DNA from: Methylobacterium sp. WL119
GTDB lineage: Bacteria; Pseudomonadota; Alphaproteobacteria; Rhizobiales; Beijerinckiaceae
Direction of reading: 5' to 3'
DNA: 64,000 nucleotides
Assembly: GCF_008039875.1 (NCBI RefSeq)
Contig: NZ_VRUU01000003.1
Coordinates: 1 to 64,000 of the forward strand
Made by a program: the position numbers and the translations under genes. The notes under the pieces are model-generated. The model searched no databases. It was given only the letters and a program-made list of their open reading frames with translations, and was not told the DNA's origin. Positions 27,029-36,344 of the stretch are shown here, one piece after another. The first letter of the stretch is position 1. Each line of letters starts with the position of its first letter.

Positions 27029-27541
27029 ATGGCAAAGATCACCAAGGTCCAGGTCGGCGAAGCCCTCGTCGGCGACGGCAACGAGGTCGCCCACATCGAC
27101 CTGATCATCGGACCGCGCGGTTCGCCGGCCGAGACCGCCTTCTGCAACGGCCTCGTGAACAACAAGCACGGCTTCACCAGCCTGCTCGCGGTCATCGCGC
27201 CGAACCTGCCGTGCAAGCCCAACACCCTGATGTTCAACAAGGTGACCATCAACGACGCCCGTCAGGCCGTCCAGATGTTCGGCCCCGCCCAGCATGGCGT
27301 CGCCATGGCCGTGCAGGACGCCGTCGCCGAGGGCATCATCCCCGCCGATGAGGCCGACGACCTGTTCATCCTGGTCGGCGTGTTCATCCACTGGGAAGCG
27401 GCCGACGACGCCAAGATCCAGAAGTACAACTACGAGGCCACCAAGCTGTCGATCCAGCGCGCCGTCTCCGGCGAGCCGAAGGCCGCCGCGGTCACCGAGC
27501 AGCGCAAGTCCGCGACCCACCCCTTCGCCGCGAACGCTTAG
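27029..27541 (+). CDS. fae: Formaldehyde-activating enzyme
   Basis: 170-residue enzyme that condenses formaldehyde with H4MPT to methylene-H4MPT, protecting the cell from formaldehyde. The sequence from [17 protein letters not shown] through ATHPFAANA is close to the well-known Methylobacterium protein. The active-site histidine is H22 in [18 protein letters not shown] at 27014-27020 precedes the ATG. It is expected to be highly expressed; a 222-bp upstream gap probably contains its own promoter, and a terminator follows at once. Confidence 0.98.
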   Translation: MAKITKVQVGEALVGDGNEVAHIDLIIGPRGSPAETAFCNGLVNNKHGFTSLLAVIAPNLPCKPNTLMFNKVTINDARQAVQMFGPAQHGVAMAVQDAVAEGIIPADEADDLFILVGVFIHWEAADDAKIQKYNYEATKLSIQRAVSGEPKAAAVTEQRKSATHPFAANA

Positions 27542-27634
27542 ATCGGGGACAGTCCTGGGCAGAGCGCGCCTCCGCCCGCACCGCGGGGCCTGCTCCAGCG
27601 ACTGGCCTCTATCTTCCTCGGACGATAGAAACAC

Positions 27635-27675
27635 GAAGGCGGGACGGCGAAAGCCGCCCCGCCTTCTTTCGTTCG
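27635..27675 (+). terminator. Rho-independent terminator after fae
   Basis: 14-bp stem with one mismatch (27635-27648 with 27653-27666), a GAAA tetraloop, and a T-rich tail ttctttcgttc. A strong terminator at the end of the fae transcript. Confidence 0.85.
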
Positions 27676-27757
27676 TCGCGTTCCCTTGCGATCCGCCTGC
27701 CCCGGGCGAGCCAGATCCGGGCACGCCGACCCCGACCACCCCGACGCGAGGCCCGGC

Positions 27758-27931
27758 ATGAGCGAGACGAGCAACACCTTCAAGAAAGCGCCCAAGCGCA
27801 AGAAGGAGAAGGCCCGCACGGTTTCCGTCTCCCCGGAGATGCGGCAGGCCTACGCCGACCTGATCACCGAGAAGGCGACCAAGCAGGAAAGCTACGGGCG
27901 CCACCTGCCGGGGACCGAGACGAAGCGGTAG
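27758..27931 (+). CDS. Small basic protein downstream of fae
   Basis: 57 residues, lysine/arginine-rich at the N-terminus (FKKAPKRKKEKARTVSVSPE) and helical after that (MRQAYADLITEKATKQESYG). No known domain. It lies 90 bp beyond the fae terminator, on the same strand. The basic charge suggests nucleic-acid or ribosome binding. It may correspond to a small unnamed gene in the AM1 C1 cluster. Confidence 0.6.
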   Translation: MSETSNTFKKAPKRKKEKARTVSVSPEMRQAYADLITEKATKQESYGRHLPGTETKR

Positions 27932-27999
27932 CGCGGACGGCACGCTGCATGACCGGCTCGAACCCTCGTCGGGTCGCCCGTCGCGGACGTGCGGTGCAT

Positions 28000-28059
28000 C
28001 CCCTCTCCCGACCCTCGCTCACGCGAGGCCTACCCTCCCCGCGGAGGGGGGAGGGTGGG
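28000..28059. repeat. REP-like palindromic unit
   Basis: A third copy of the unit at 4957-5095 (core cccctctcccgaccctcgc, then an inner stem cctccccgcggaggggggagg). It sits in the 264-bp gap between the small basic gene and the ccr terminator. Confidence 0.75.
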
Positions 28060-28135
28060 CGCAGGCGCCTCGACGCGATGCGTGACAATGGCCCGGACGG
28101 GAGCGTGCCACGACGCGCCGCGCGCGAATCCCTCG

Positions 28136-28176
28136 GCCAAAGAAAGACCCGCGCCCCCTGAGGGACGCGAGTCTTA
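28136..28176 (-). terminator. Terminator after ccr
   Basis: On the minus strand an imperfect stem (aagactcgcgtccc with ggggcgcgggtctt, mostly paired) is followed by a tttcttt tail. It lies 20 bp past the ccr stop. Confidence 0.75.
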
Positions 28177-28195
28177 AAGCTTCGAAGAGTTCGCG

Positions 28196-29497
28196 TCAGC
28201 CGCGCGGAAAACCCGCCGCCTCGATCACGTCCTCGACCGTCCGCAGGCCGGCGCGCGGAGAATTGACGAGGCAGGCCATGTTGCCGGGCGGGTGCTGGTT
28301 CTTCCACATCTTGGTATGCGCCTGCGGGATCTTCTCCCAGGGGAACACCTCGCTCATGCACGGGTCGACCCGGCGGTCGATCACGAACTGGTTGGCTGCC
28401 GAGGCCTGCTTGAGGTGGGCGAAGTGCGAGCCCTGGATGCGCTTCTGGCGCATCCAGACGTAGCGGGCGTCGAAGGTAATGTTGAAGCCGGTGGTGCCGG
28501 CGCAGAACACCACCATGCCGCCGCGCTTCACCACCAGCGCCGAGACCGGGAAGGTCGCCTCGCCCGGGTGCTCGAACACGATGTCGACGTCGTTGCCCTT
28601 GCCGGTGATGTCCCAGATCGCCTTGCCGAACTTGCGGGCTTCCTTGGTCCAGGCGTTGAACTCCGGCGAGTTCACCTTGGGCAGCTGGCCCCAGCAGTCG
28701 AAGTCCTTGCGGTTGATGACGCCCTTGGCGCCGAGGCTCATCACGTAGTCGCGCTTCGACTCGTCCGAGATCACGGCGATGGCGTTGGCGCCGGACGCGG
28801 CGCAGAGCTGGACGCCGAACACGCCGAGGCCGCCCGAGGCGCCCCAGATCAGCACGTTCTGGCCGGGGCGGACGGTGTGCGGCGCGTGGCCGAACAGCAT
28901 GCGGTAGGCGGTGGCGAGCGTCAGCGTGTAGCAGGCGGCCTCCTCCCAGGTGAGGTGCTGCGGCCGCTTCATCAGCTGGCGCGACTGCACCCGGCAATAC
29001 TGGGCGAACGAGCCGTCGGGAGTCTCGTAGCCCCAGATCCGCTGCGAGGACGAGAACATCGGGTCGCCGCCGTTGCACTCCTCGTCGTCGCCGTCGTCCT
29101 GGTTGCAGTGGACGATGACCTCGTCGCCGACCTTCCAGCGCTTCACCTTGGCGCCGACCGCCCAGACGATGCCGGACGCGTCGGAGCCGGCGATGTGGTA
29201 CGCGGCCTTGTGCACGTCGAAGGGCGAGATCGGCTCGCCGAGGCCGGCCCAGACGCCGTTGTAGTTCACGCCGGCGGCCATGACGTAGACCAGGACCTCG
29301 TCGTCGCCGATGTCCCAGACCGGCAGCACCTCGAGCTGATGCGAATCCTCCGGCGGCCCGTGGCGCTCGCGGCGGATCGCCCAGGCATACATCTTGGCGG
29401 GCACGTGACCGAGCGGCGGGATCTCGCCCATCTCGTAGAGGTCCTTGACCTCGCCCGTCCCGGCGCTGGCCGGTTGCAGTGCCGCGCTGGCAGCCAT
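28196..29497 (-). CDS. ccr: Crotonyl-CoA carboxylase/reductase (ethylmalonyl-CoA pathway)
   Basis: 433-residue medium-chain dehydrogenase/reductase that carboxylates and reduces crotonyl-CoA to ethylmalonyl-CoA using NADPH and CO2, the key step of glyoxylate regeneration. Features: AAGVNYNGVWAGLGEPISPF near residue 75, the cofactor loop VLIWGASGGLGVFGVQLCAA near 210, and VDIVFEHPGEATFPVSAL near 310. Start at ATG 29497, preceded by AGGAGAGAG; the frame is open upstream to 29602 without family similarity. It lies downstream of katA on the same strand, and ecm is nearby, an arrangement also known in M. extorquens. Confidence 0.96.
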   Translation of the reverse strand: MAASAALQPASAGTGEVKDLYEMGEIPPLGHVPAKMYAWAIRRERHGPPEDSHQLEVLPVWDIGDDEVLVYVMAAGVNYNGVWAGLGEPISPFDVHKAAYHIAGSDASGIVWAVGAKVKRWKVGDEVIVHCNQDDGDDEECNGGDPMFSSSQRIWGYETPDGSFAQYCRVQSRQLMKRPQHLTWEEAACYTLTLATAYRMLFGHAPHTVRPGQNVLIWGASGGLGVFGVQLCAASGANAIAVISDESKRDYVMSLGAKGVINRKDFDCWGQLPKVNSPEFNAWTKEARKFGKAIWDITGKGNDVDIVFEHPGEATFPVSALVVKRGGMVVFCAGTTGFNITFDARYVWMRQKRIQGSHFAHLKQASAANQFVIDRRVDPCMSEVFPWEKIPQAHTKMWKNQHPPGNMACLVNSPRAGLRTVEDVIEAAGFPRG

Positions 29498-29634
29498 CGT
29501 CTCTCTCCTGAATCCGTTTCGTGCCCGCTCGCGGTTCTGACGACGCCGCGGTTCCGGCCTAGCGCTATAACGGCGAAGGATGAGGCGTCCAAGGGTCTGC
29601 AAGTCGTCCGAAAGGCCAGGAGTACGGTGTCCGA

Positions 29635-29668
29635 CAAGAAAAAAGGCGCCGGCTCATGCCGACGCCTT
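29635..29668 (-). terminator. Strong terminator after katA
   Basis: Minus-strand stem of 11 bp with one G-U pair (29658-29668 with 29643-29653), loop atga, and a tail of six T followed by ctt. It separates katA from ccr, so ccr must have its own promoter within 29498-29634. Confidence 0.9.
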
Positions 29669-29703
29669 CTGGATACAAAATTAACTTGGCGGCCACCCAA
29701 AAA

Positions 29704-31176
29704 CTATTCGGCGGCGGCCTTGCTCGTCTCGATGCCGAGACCTTCCGCGACCCCGCGGCCGAAGTCGGGATGCACCCTGTACCAGTGCCCGATCATCCGA
29801 TCCTGGATGTGGCGCGGCGAGTCGCCCATCGAGGTGACGATGTTCTCCACGAGCCGCTTGCGCTCGCCGTCGTCGAATACCTTCGTCCATAGGTCCCGCG
29901 GCTGGCCGTAGAGGTCGGCGTCGTCGCCCGGCCAGCCGTAGCGGCCGGCATCCCCGGTGATCCGCAGCGGCGGCTCGGCCACCGACGGATCCTCGACCGG
30001 CCCGCCGAAGGAGTTCGGCTGGTAGTCGACCTGCGCGCCGTGGTTGCCGTCCGTGCGCATCGCGCCGTCGCGATGGTAGGTCTGGACGGCGGCCTTCTTC
30101 GCCTGGTTCACCGGGATCTGCTGGTAGTTGATCCCGAGGCGGTAGCGGTGCGCGTCGCCGTAGGAGAGCAGGCGGTTCTGCAGCATCTTGTCCGGCGAGA
30201 AGCCGATGCCGGGCACGACGTTCGAGGGCTCGAAGGCCGACTGCTCGATTTCGGCGAAGTAGTTCTCCGGGTTCCGGTTGAGCTCCATCTCGCCGATCTC
30301 GATCAGCGGATAGTCGCCGTGCGGCCAGACCTTGGTGAGGTCGAACGGGTTGATGCGGTAGGTATCGGCGTCGAGCTCGGGCATCAGCTGCACCGAGACC
30401 CTCCACTTCGGGAAGTCGCCCTTCTCGATCGCGGTCGAGAGATCGGCGGCCGAGTAGTCCGGATCCTCGCCGGCGATCTTGTCGGCTTCCGCCGCAGAGA
30501 AGTTCTGGATGCCCTGCTGGGTGTGGAAGTGGAACTTCACCCAGTGCCGCTCGCCAGCCTCGTTCCAGAGCGAGAAGGTGTGCGAGCCGTAGCCGTTCAT
30601 GAAGCGGGCCGACTTCGGCGTGCCGCGGTCCGAGTACAGGATCATGACTTGGTGGATCGCCTCGGGGGAGAGGCCCCAGAAGTCCCAGCGGCGCCAATGG
30701 GGTTTCAGGTGGGTGCGCGGATCGCGCTTCTGGGTGCGGATGAAGTCGGAGAACTTGATCGCGTCGCGGACGAAGAAGATCGGCGTGTTGTTGCCGACGA
30801 GGTCCCAGTTGCCTTCCGAGGTGTAGAACTTCAGCGCGAAGCCGCGCGGATCGCGGGCGGTGTCGGCCGAGCCGGATTCGCCGCCGACCGTCGAGAAGCG
30901 CGCCACCATCGGCACGTCCTGCCCGACCTCGGTCAGCACCTTGGCACGGGTGTACTGCGACAGGCTCCGGGTCAGCCGGAAGGTGCCGTAGGCGCCGTAG
31001 CCCTTGGCGTGGACGACCCGCTCCGGGATCCGCTCCCGGTTGAAATGCGCCATCTTCTCGATGAGATGGTAATCCTGCATCAGCACCGGGCCGCGGGTGC
31101 CGGCGGTGAGCGAGTTCTGGTTGTCGGAAATCGGGTTTCCGAACGCCGTCGTCAGACGGGGCGAGGTGTCTGCAAT
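29704..31176 (-). CDS. katA: Catalase (monofunctional, small-subunit type)
   Basis: 490-residue haem catalase that decomposes hydrogen peroxide. Catalytic H56 ([13 protein letters not shown]), the asparagine in [13 protein letters not shown] and the haem-ligand tyrosine in [13 protein letters not shown] are present. The frame is open to 31386, but the family start begins with [14 protein letters not shown]. There the only start in register with a good Shine-Dalgarno (AAAGGAG, 9 nt upstream) is ATT at 31174-31176; no in-frame ATG, GTG or TTG lies near it. The next ATG would remove 32 conserved residues. A katA between ccr and ecm genes is also found in M. extorquens. Confidence 0.93.
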   Translation of the reverse strand: MADTSPRLTTAFGNPISDNQNSLTAGTRGPVLMQDYHLIEKMAHFNRERIPERVVHAKGYGAYGTFRLTRSLSQYTRAKVLTEVGQDVPMVARFSTVGGESGSADTARDPRGFALKFYTSEGNWDLVGNNTPIFFVRDAIKFSDFIRTQKRDPRTHLKPHWRRWDFWGLSPEAIHQVMILYSDRGTPKSARFMNGYGSHTFSLWNEAGERHWVKFHFHTQQGIQNFSAAEADKIAGEDPDYSAADLSTAIEKGDFPKWRVSVQLMPELDADTYRINPFDLTKVWPHGDYPLIEIGEMELNRNPENYFAEIEQSAFEPSNVVPGIGFSPDKMLQNRLLSYGDAHRYRLGINYQQIPVNQAKKAAVQTYHRDGAMRTDGNHGAQVDYQPNSFGGPVEDPSVAEPPLRITGDAGRYGWPGDDADLYGQPRDLWTKVFDDGERKRLVENIVTSMGDSPRHIQDRMIGHWYRVHPDFGRGVAEGLGIETSKAAAE

Positions 31177-31478
31177 CGTGCAGGGCTCCTTTGATTGGTG
31201 ATCCGCGTGGTCGGGCGCGCACGCCGCGCGTCCAGGTCCGAATGCGGCCAGCCAACGCGCGTCGAGCGGTTTGGAACCGTTCGAAACCGCGGCGGTGCCA
31301 CCGATCCCCGTCAAATTTCCTTGATGTCGACCCTGAGATTTTTGCGGGCGCCTTGCCGTCCGGTGACGGGCGCCGGCCCTTCGCATGAGATGACGGCCCG
31401 CGACGGCTTCGCTACGGTGCGCCGCAAGGGGCGGGGCGAGCGAGCCGCGCGACGAACGGATCAGCGGAGACGGGTGAC

Positions 31479-33521
31479 ATGAGCGCGAGCGCGAGCGTCG
31501 ACGGGGTGAAGCGCGACAAGCCTTGGATCATCCGCACCTATGCGGGCCATTCGAACGCCAAGGAATCGAACGCGCTGTACCGGGGCAACCTCGCCAAGGG
31601 GCAGACCGGCCTGTCGGTCGCCTTCGACCTGCCGACCCAGACCGGCTACGACCCCGACCACGAGCTGGCGCGCGGCGAGGTCGGCAAGGTCGGCGTCTCG
31701 ATCGCCCATCTCGGCGACATGCGGACGTTGTTCGACGACATCCCGCTCGTCCAGATGAACACCTCCATGACGATCAACGCCACGGCGCCGTGGCTGCTGT
31801 CGCTCTACCTCGCGGTGGCGGAGGAGCAGGGCGCGCCGTTCTCGGGGCTGCAGGGCACCACCCAGAACGACATCATCAAGGAGTATCTGTCGCGCGGCAC
31901 CTACGTGTTCCCGCCGGCGCCGAGCCTTCGGCTGACCAAGGACGTGATCCTGTTCACGACCAAGGAGGTGCCGAAGTGGAACCCGATGAACGTCTGCTCC
32001 TACCACCTGCAGGAGGCCGGGGCGACGCCGGTGCAGGAGCTGTCCTACGCGCTCGCCATCGCGATCGCGGTGCTCGACACCGTGCGGGACGACCCGAACT
32101 TCGATGCCGAGAGCTTCCCGGAGGTGTTCGGGCGGATCTCGTTCTTCGTGAACGCAGGCCTGCGGTTCGTCACCGAGATCTGCAAGATGCGCGCGTTCTC
32201 CGAGCTGTGGGACGAGATCGCCCAGGAGCGCTACGGCATCGACGACCCGAAGAAGCGGATCTTCCGCTACGGCGTGCAGGTGAACTCGCTCGGCCTCACC
32301 GAGCAACAGCCTGAGAACAACGTCCACCGCATCCTGATCGAGATGCTGGCGGTGACGCTGTCGAAGCGGGCGCGCGCCCGTGCGGTGCAGCTGCCGGCCT
32401 GGAACGAGGCGCTCGGCCTGCCGCGCCCGTGGGACCAGCAGTGGTCCATGCGGATGCAGCAGATCCTCGCCTTCGAGACCGACCTGCTCGAGTACGACGA
32501 CATCTTCGACGGCTCGAAGGTGATCGACGCCAAGGTCGAGGCGCTCAAGGTCGAGACACGGGCCGAGCTTGAGCGCATCGGCGGGATCGGCGGCGCGGTC
32601 GCCGCGGTCGAGACCGGCGCGCTCAAGCGGTCGCTCGTCGAATCCAATGCCCGCCGCATCTCGGCGATCGAGGCCGGCGACCAGATCGTCGTCGGCGTCA
32701 ACAAGTGGCAGCAGGGCGAGCCCTCGCCGCTCACCGCAGGCGAGGGCGCGATCTTCACCGTGTCCGAGACGGTCGAGATGGAGGCCGAGGCCCGCATCCG
32801 GGACTGGCGCGCGAAGCGCGACGACAACGCCGTCGGCAAGGCGCTCGAGGAGCTCGAGGCGGCGGCGCGCTCGGGTGCCAACATCATGCCGGTCTCGATT
32901 GCCGCCGCGAAGGCCGGCGTCACGACCGGCGAGTGGGGGACGCGCCTGCGTGAGGTGTTCGGCGAGTACCGCGCGCCAACCGGCGTCACTCTTCAGACCG
33001 TTTCGTCCGGTGCCGCCGAGGAGGCCAAGCTGCTGATCGCCGATCTCGGCGAGCGCCTCGGCGAGCAGCCGCGCCTCGTCGTCGGCAAGCCCGGCCTCGA
33101 CGGCCACTCGAACGGCGCCGAGCAGATCGCGCTGCGCGCCCGCGACGTCGGATTCGACGTGACCTACGACGGCATCCGCCAGACCCCGGCCGAGATCGTC
33201 GCGAAGGCGAAGGAGACCGGCGCCCACGTGGTCGGCCTCTCGATCCTCTCCGGCAGCCACGTCCCGCTGGTGCGCGACGTGAAGGCGAAGATGCGCGAGG
33301 CCGGCCTCGACCACATCCCGCTCGTGGTCGGCGGCATCATCTCGCCCGACGACGAGCTGGTCCTGAAGAACATGGGCGTCTCGGCGGTCTATACGCCGAA
33401 GGACTACGTGATCGACACGATCATGATCGGCATCGCCAAGGTGGTCGAGCGCGCGATCGACAAGACCAACCGCACCGACGGCGCCGCGAAGGGCAAGGAC
33501 GCGGCGGCGCAGGTCTATTGA
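31479..33521 (+). CDS. ecm: Ethylmalonyl-CoA mutase (coenzyme B12-dependent)
   Basis: 680-residue mutase (MeaA family) that rearranges ethylmalonyl-CoA to methylsuccinyl-CoA. The N-terminal barrel contains [20 protein letters not shown] near residue 45 and [19 protein letters not shown] near 122. The C-terminal cobalamin domain has the DxHxxG motif with H543 ([13 protein letters not shown]) and [11 protein letters not shown] and GGIIS after it. Single-chain length is normal. ATG 31479 is 10 nt after a weak GGAGAC. It is divergent from katA. Confidence 0.96.
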   Translation: MSASASVDGVKRDKPWIIRTYAGHSNAKESNALYRGNLAKGQTGLSVAFDLPTQTGYDPDHELARGEVGKVGVSIAHLGDMRTLFDDIPLVQMNTSMTINATAPWLLSLYLAVAEEQGAPFSGLQGTTQNDIIKEYLSRGTYVFPPAPSLRLTKDVILFTTKEVPKWNPMNVCSYHLQEAGATPVQELSYALAIAIAVLDTVRDDPNFDAESFPEVFGRISFFVNAGLRFVTEICKMRAFSELWDEIAQERYGIDDPKKRIFRYGVQVNSLGLTEQQPENNVHRILIEMLAVTLSKRARARAVQLPAWNEALGLPRPWDQQWSMRMQQILAFETDLLEYDDIFDGSKVIDAKVEALKVETRAELERIGGIGGAVAAVETGALKRSLVESNARRISAIEAGDQIVVGVNKWQQGEPSPLTAGEGAIFTVSETVEMEAEARIRDWRAKRDDNAVGKALEELEAAARSGANIMPVSIAAAKAGVTTGEWGTRLREVFGEYRAPTGVTLQTVSSGAAEEAKLLIADLGERLGEQPRLVVGKPGLDGHSNGAEQIALRARDVGFDVTYDGIRQTPAEIVAKAKETGAHVVGLSILSGSHVPLVRDVKAKMREAGLDHIPLVVGGIISPDDELVLKNMGVSAVYTPKDYVIDTIMIGIAKVVERAIDKTNRTDGAAKGKDAAAQVY

Positions 33522-33600
33522 GGCGCGAGGCCGCCGGCTGCAGCGACACGCGCGCACCCGACGGCTTCACCCGGGCGGCCCGGGAGCGTAGAGCGGCACC

Positions 33601-34608
33601 ATGCTCGCCCCCCTCATCGCGGTTCCGCTCGCCGCGGCCCTCAGCGCCGGCCTGATCGTCCGGCTCCGGCCGCTGCTGGTCCGCTACGCGCTGGCCCGCC
33701 CCAACGCGCGCTCGAGCCACACCGAGCCGACGCCGCAGGGCGGGGGGATCGCCGTCGTCGCGGCGACCCTCGCGGTGACGGGGCTGCTGCTCGCCGCGCC
33801 GGATGCGGGCCGCGACGTGCTGGTGCTCGGGCTCGGCGCCGTGGTGCTCGCCCTGGTCGGCGCCGTCGACGACATCCGCCCGCTGCCGGCGTCGCTTCGC
33901 CTCGTGCTGCAGGCCCTCGTCGTCGCCGCCCTGGTGGCGAGCGTCGACGGACGGCTGGTGCCGACCCTGCCGCTCGCGGTGGAACGGGTGCTCGCGGTGC
34001 TCGCCGGGATCTGGTTCGTGAACCTCGTCAACTTCATGGACGGGCTCGACTGGATGACGGTCGCCGAAACGGTGCCCGTTACCGGCGCGCTGATCCTGCT
34101 CGGCGGGTCCGGCGCCTTGCCGCCGGCGGCGATCCTCGTCGCCGCGGCCCTGCTCGGGGCGATGCTCGGCTTCGCGCCGTTCAACCGGCCGGTGGCGAAG
34201 CTCTTCCTCGGCGATGTCGGCTCGCTGCCACTCGGGCTGATCCTGGCCTGGCTGCTGTACCGGCTCGCCCTCGCGGGCGGCCTCGCCGCGGCGATCCTGC
34301 TGCCGCTCTACTACCTCGCCGACGCCACCCTCACGCTGATCCGGCGCGCCGCCCGGCGCGAGCCGGTGTGGCAGGCGCATCGCAGCCACTTCTACCAGCG
34401 GGCCACCACGAACGGCATCGCGGTGACCGGCGTCGTCGGACGCGTGCTCGCGCTCAACGCGTGCCTGGCCGCGCTCGCCGGAGCGACCTTGTTTTGGCCC
34501 TCGCCGGCCATCACCCTCGGTGCCCTGGCGGTCGGATGCGGTCTCGTCGGATCGGTGCTGGTTCGATTCGCGCGGGCGCCGGCCAAGCACGGAGTGACGA
34601 CGTCTTGA
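33601..34608 (+). CDS. WecA/MraY-family undecaprenyl-phosphate sugar transferase
   Basis: 335-residue polytopic membrane protein of glycosyltransferase family 4, which attaches a sugar phosphate to undecaprenyl phosphate at the inner membrane to start a surface polysaccharide. Hallmarks: LVGAVDDIRPLP near residue 85, WFVNLVNFMDGLDWM near 140 and KLFLGDVGSLPLG near 200. About ten hydrophobic segments. It overlaps the next gene by 4 bp (TTGA). The exact sugar is unknown; the neighbouring epimerase suggests O-antigen or exopolysaccharide. Confidence 0.88.
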   Translation: MLAPLIAVPLAAALSAGLIVRLRPLLVRYALARPNARSSHTEPTPQGGGIAVVAATLAVTGLLLAAPDAGRDVLVLGLGAVVLALVGAVDDIRPLPASLRLVLQALVVAALVASVDGRLVPTLPLAVERVLAVLAGIWFVNLVNFMDGLDWMTVAETVPVTGALILLGGSGALPPAAILVAAALLGAMLGFAPFNRPVAKLFLGDVGSLPLGLILAWLLYRLALAGGLAAAILLPLYYLADATLTLIRRAARREPVWQAHRSHFYQRATTNGIAVTGVVGRVLALNACLAALAGATLFWPSPAITLGALAVGCGLVGSVLVRFARAPAKHGVTTS

Positions 34609-35528
34609 GCCAACTGATCGCGCTCACCGGGGCGACCGGCTTCATCGGCCGGCACGTCCTGAGAGATCTGACGGCGCGCGGCTACCGCGTCCGCCTGCTG
34701 CTGCGGCGGCCGGTGGACGCGATGCCGGAGGGTGCCTCGAGCGCCATCGTCGGCGACCTGACCCGGCCGATGAACATGGCGGCGGCGCTCGCCGGCGTCG
34801 ATGCGGTGGTGCATTCGGCCGGCCTCGCGCACGCGATGTCGGGCGCACCGGAGGACGATTACCGCACGCTCAACACCGAGGCGACGCGGCGCCTGGCCGA
34901 AGCCGCCGCGCGGGCGCGGGTGCGCCGCTTCGTGTTCCTGTCATCGATCCGTGCGCAGACCGGCCCGACCGCCGCCGGGACCGTGACGGAGGCCGACGAT
35001 CCGGCTCCCACCGACGCCTACGGCCGCTCCAAGCTCGAGGCCGAGCGGGCGCTCGACGCGATCGGCCTCGATTGGGTCGCCCTGCGGCCCGTCCTAGTCT
35101 ACGGCGCCGGCGTGAAGGGCAACATGGCCGCGCTGGTGCAGCTCGCCCGCTCGCCGTATCCGCTTCCGCTCGGATCGCTGGCCGGCCGCCGGTCGCTGGT
35201 CTCGGTCGAGAGCGTGTCGGCGGCGATCGACACGGTGCTGCGGACCGACGCCGCGCTGGACCGGCCGCTGGTCGTCGCCGACCCCGACGCGCCGACGCTC
35301 CCGGAGATGCTGACGGCCCTGCGCGCCGGGCTCGGCCGACGGCCCGGCCTGGTTCCGATACCCTCGGCGGCGATCGGGCTGGCCTGCCGCCTGACTGGGC
35401 GAGAGGCGACCTTCTCGCGGTTGGCCGAGAATCTGGTCGCGCGCAGCGACGGTTTGGCGGCCCTCGGCTGGGCGCCGGCCGGCACGACGCGGGACGGCCT
35501 CGCTCGGCTCGCGCGCCTGTCGGCCTGA
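34605..35528 (+). CDS. NAD-dependent sugar epimerase/dehydratase (extended SDR)
   Basis: 307-residue extended short-chain dehydrogenase: Rossmann motif IALTGATGFIGRHVLRDL at the N-terminus, FVFLSSIRAQTG near residue 112, and the active-site tyrosine and lysine in DAYGRSKLEAERAL near 140. It starts with TTG at 34605, inside the preceding stop, with GGAG 10 nt upstream. In-frame sequence extends to 34368 but that is a shadow of the transferase gene. It probably modifies a nucleotide- or lipid-linked sugar made by that neighbour. Confidence 0.85.
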   Translation: MSQLIALTGATGFIGRHVLRDLTARGYRVRLLLRRPVDAMPEGASSAIVGDLTRPMNMAAALAGVDAVVHSAGLAHAMSGAPEDDYRTLNTEATRRLAEAAARARVRRFVFLSSIRAQTGPTAAGTVTEADDPAPTDAYGRSKLEAERALDAIGLDWVALRPVLVYGAGVKGNMAALVQLARSPYPLPLGSLAGRRSLVSVESVSAAIDTVLRTDAALDRPLVVADPDAPTLPEMLTALRAGLGRRPGLVPIPSAAIGLACRLTGREATFSRLAENLVARSDGLAALGWAPAGTTRDGLARLARLSA

Positions 35529-35536
35529 TCGGCGGA

Positions 35537-35824
35537 TCAGTCGTCCCGGCAGAACGACGGCGCGGTGCCGTCGTCGATCATCCCGCAGCCCCGGGCGATC
35601 TCGGATTCGATCAGGGCGCAGGCATTGTCCGCGTTGCAGGGCGGATGGGTCGCCGGGGAGACCGACATGCAGCGCTCGACCAGCCGCTCGGCCTGACGCG
35701 CCCCGACGGCGGCGCGGCAACTTTCGGCGCTTGCGGATAAGGCCCCGGGCAGGACGATCGCGAACGCCGCAGCGGCGACGATGGAGCTTCGGCGAAGCGA
35801 TGCGGCGGCGCGGGACGGCATCAT
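35537..35824 (-). CDS. Small secreted cysteine-containing protein
   Basis: 95 residues with a signal peptide (SSIVAAAAFAIVLPGALSASA) and five cysteines in the mature part (ESCRAAV, ERCMSV, PPCNADNACALI, ARGCGM, SFCRDD region). Such small cysteine-rich periplasmic proteins are common but unassigned in Methylobacterium. It is convergent with the epimerase (gap 8 bp). Confidence 0.6.
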   Translation of the reverse strand: MMPSRAAASLRRSSIVAAAAFAIVLPGALSASAESCRAAVGARQAERLVERCMSVSPATHPPCNADNACALIESEIARGCGMIDDGTAPSFCRDD

Positions 35825-35839
35825 CGAAGGCAGGCCTCG

Positions 35840-35872
35840 GCCGAAAGAACGCCCCGGCCGCGAGGCCGGGGC
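35840..35872 (-). terminator. Terminator after the PepSY-like protein
   Basis: On the minus strand a 9-bp stem gccccggcc / ggccggggc with loop (gcga on the plus strand) is followed by gttcttt. It lies within 30 bp of the 35901 stop codon. Confidence 0.8.
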
Positions 35873-35900
35873 TCGATCCTACGACACCGAGGCGATGGCG

Positions 35901-36236
35901 TCAGCGGCGAACGTCGATCACGTCGCCCGAGCGGCTGTCCACCACCACCGTGATGTCGTCGCCACGACGATCCGATCCGCGAACGATGATGCGCGGCCCG
36001 CGGCGGTCGACGTTGTCGACGTCGGCGAGGCCCTCGCGACGGGCGATCCGGATCGCCTCGCCGCGGCTCAAGTCGATGTCGTCGCGGGGCCCGCGGTCGC
36101 GATAGCCGGGATCGACGCGAACGCCGCCCGGTCCGATCTGGATGCCCTGCGCCGAGGCCGGCGCAGCGACGCCGAGCCCGGCCACGCCGAGACCGGCGAC
36201 CATCGTGAGGCCTGCGAGAAACGTCTTCGTCTGCAT
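35901..36236 (-). CDS. Secreted PepSY-like domain protein
   Basis: 111 residues with a signal peptide (TFLAGLTMVAGLGVAGLGVA, cut near ASAQ). The mature part ends with SRGEAIRIARREGLADVDNV and ITVVVDSRSGDVIDVRR, the alpha-beta-beta pattern of PepSY-like periplasmic modules. ATG 36236 with AAGGACG upstream was preferred to an earlier ATG at 36260. Function unknown; PepSY domains often bind metals or inhibit peptidases. Confidence 0.65.
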   Translation of the reverse strand: MQTKTFLAGLTMVAGLGVAGLGVAAPASAQGIQIGPGGVRVDPGYRDRGPRDDIDLSRGEAIRIARREGLADVDNVDRRGPRIIVRGSDRRGDDITVVVDSRSGDVIDVRR

Positions 36237-36344
36237 GAATTCGTCCTTCCTTCGGCACACTCCCTGTACGGAAACTGCGCTCGGTTCGGTCGTCGCCTCA
36301 ATCGGCGGGGCGTCGAATGGTTCCCGACCGGGAAAGCTCGCGAA

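Noticed and set aside
31461..33557. 698-codon minus-strand frame opposite ecm
   Set aside because: Antisense shadow; ecm has all mutase and cobalamin motifs.
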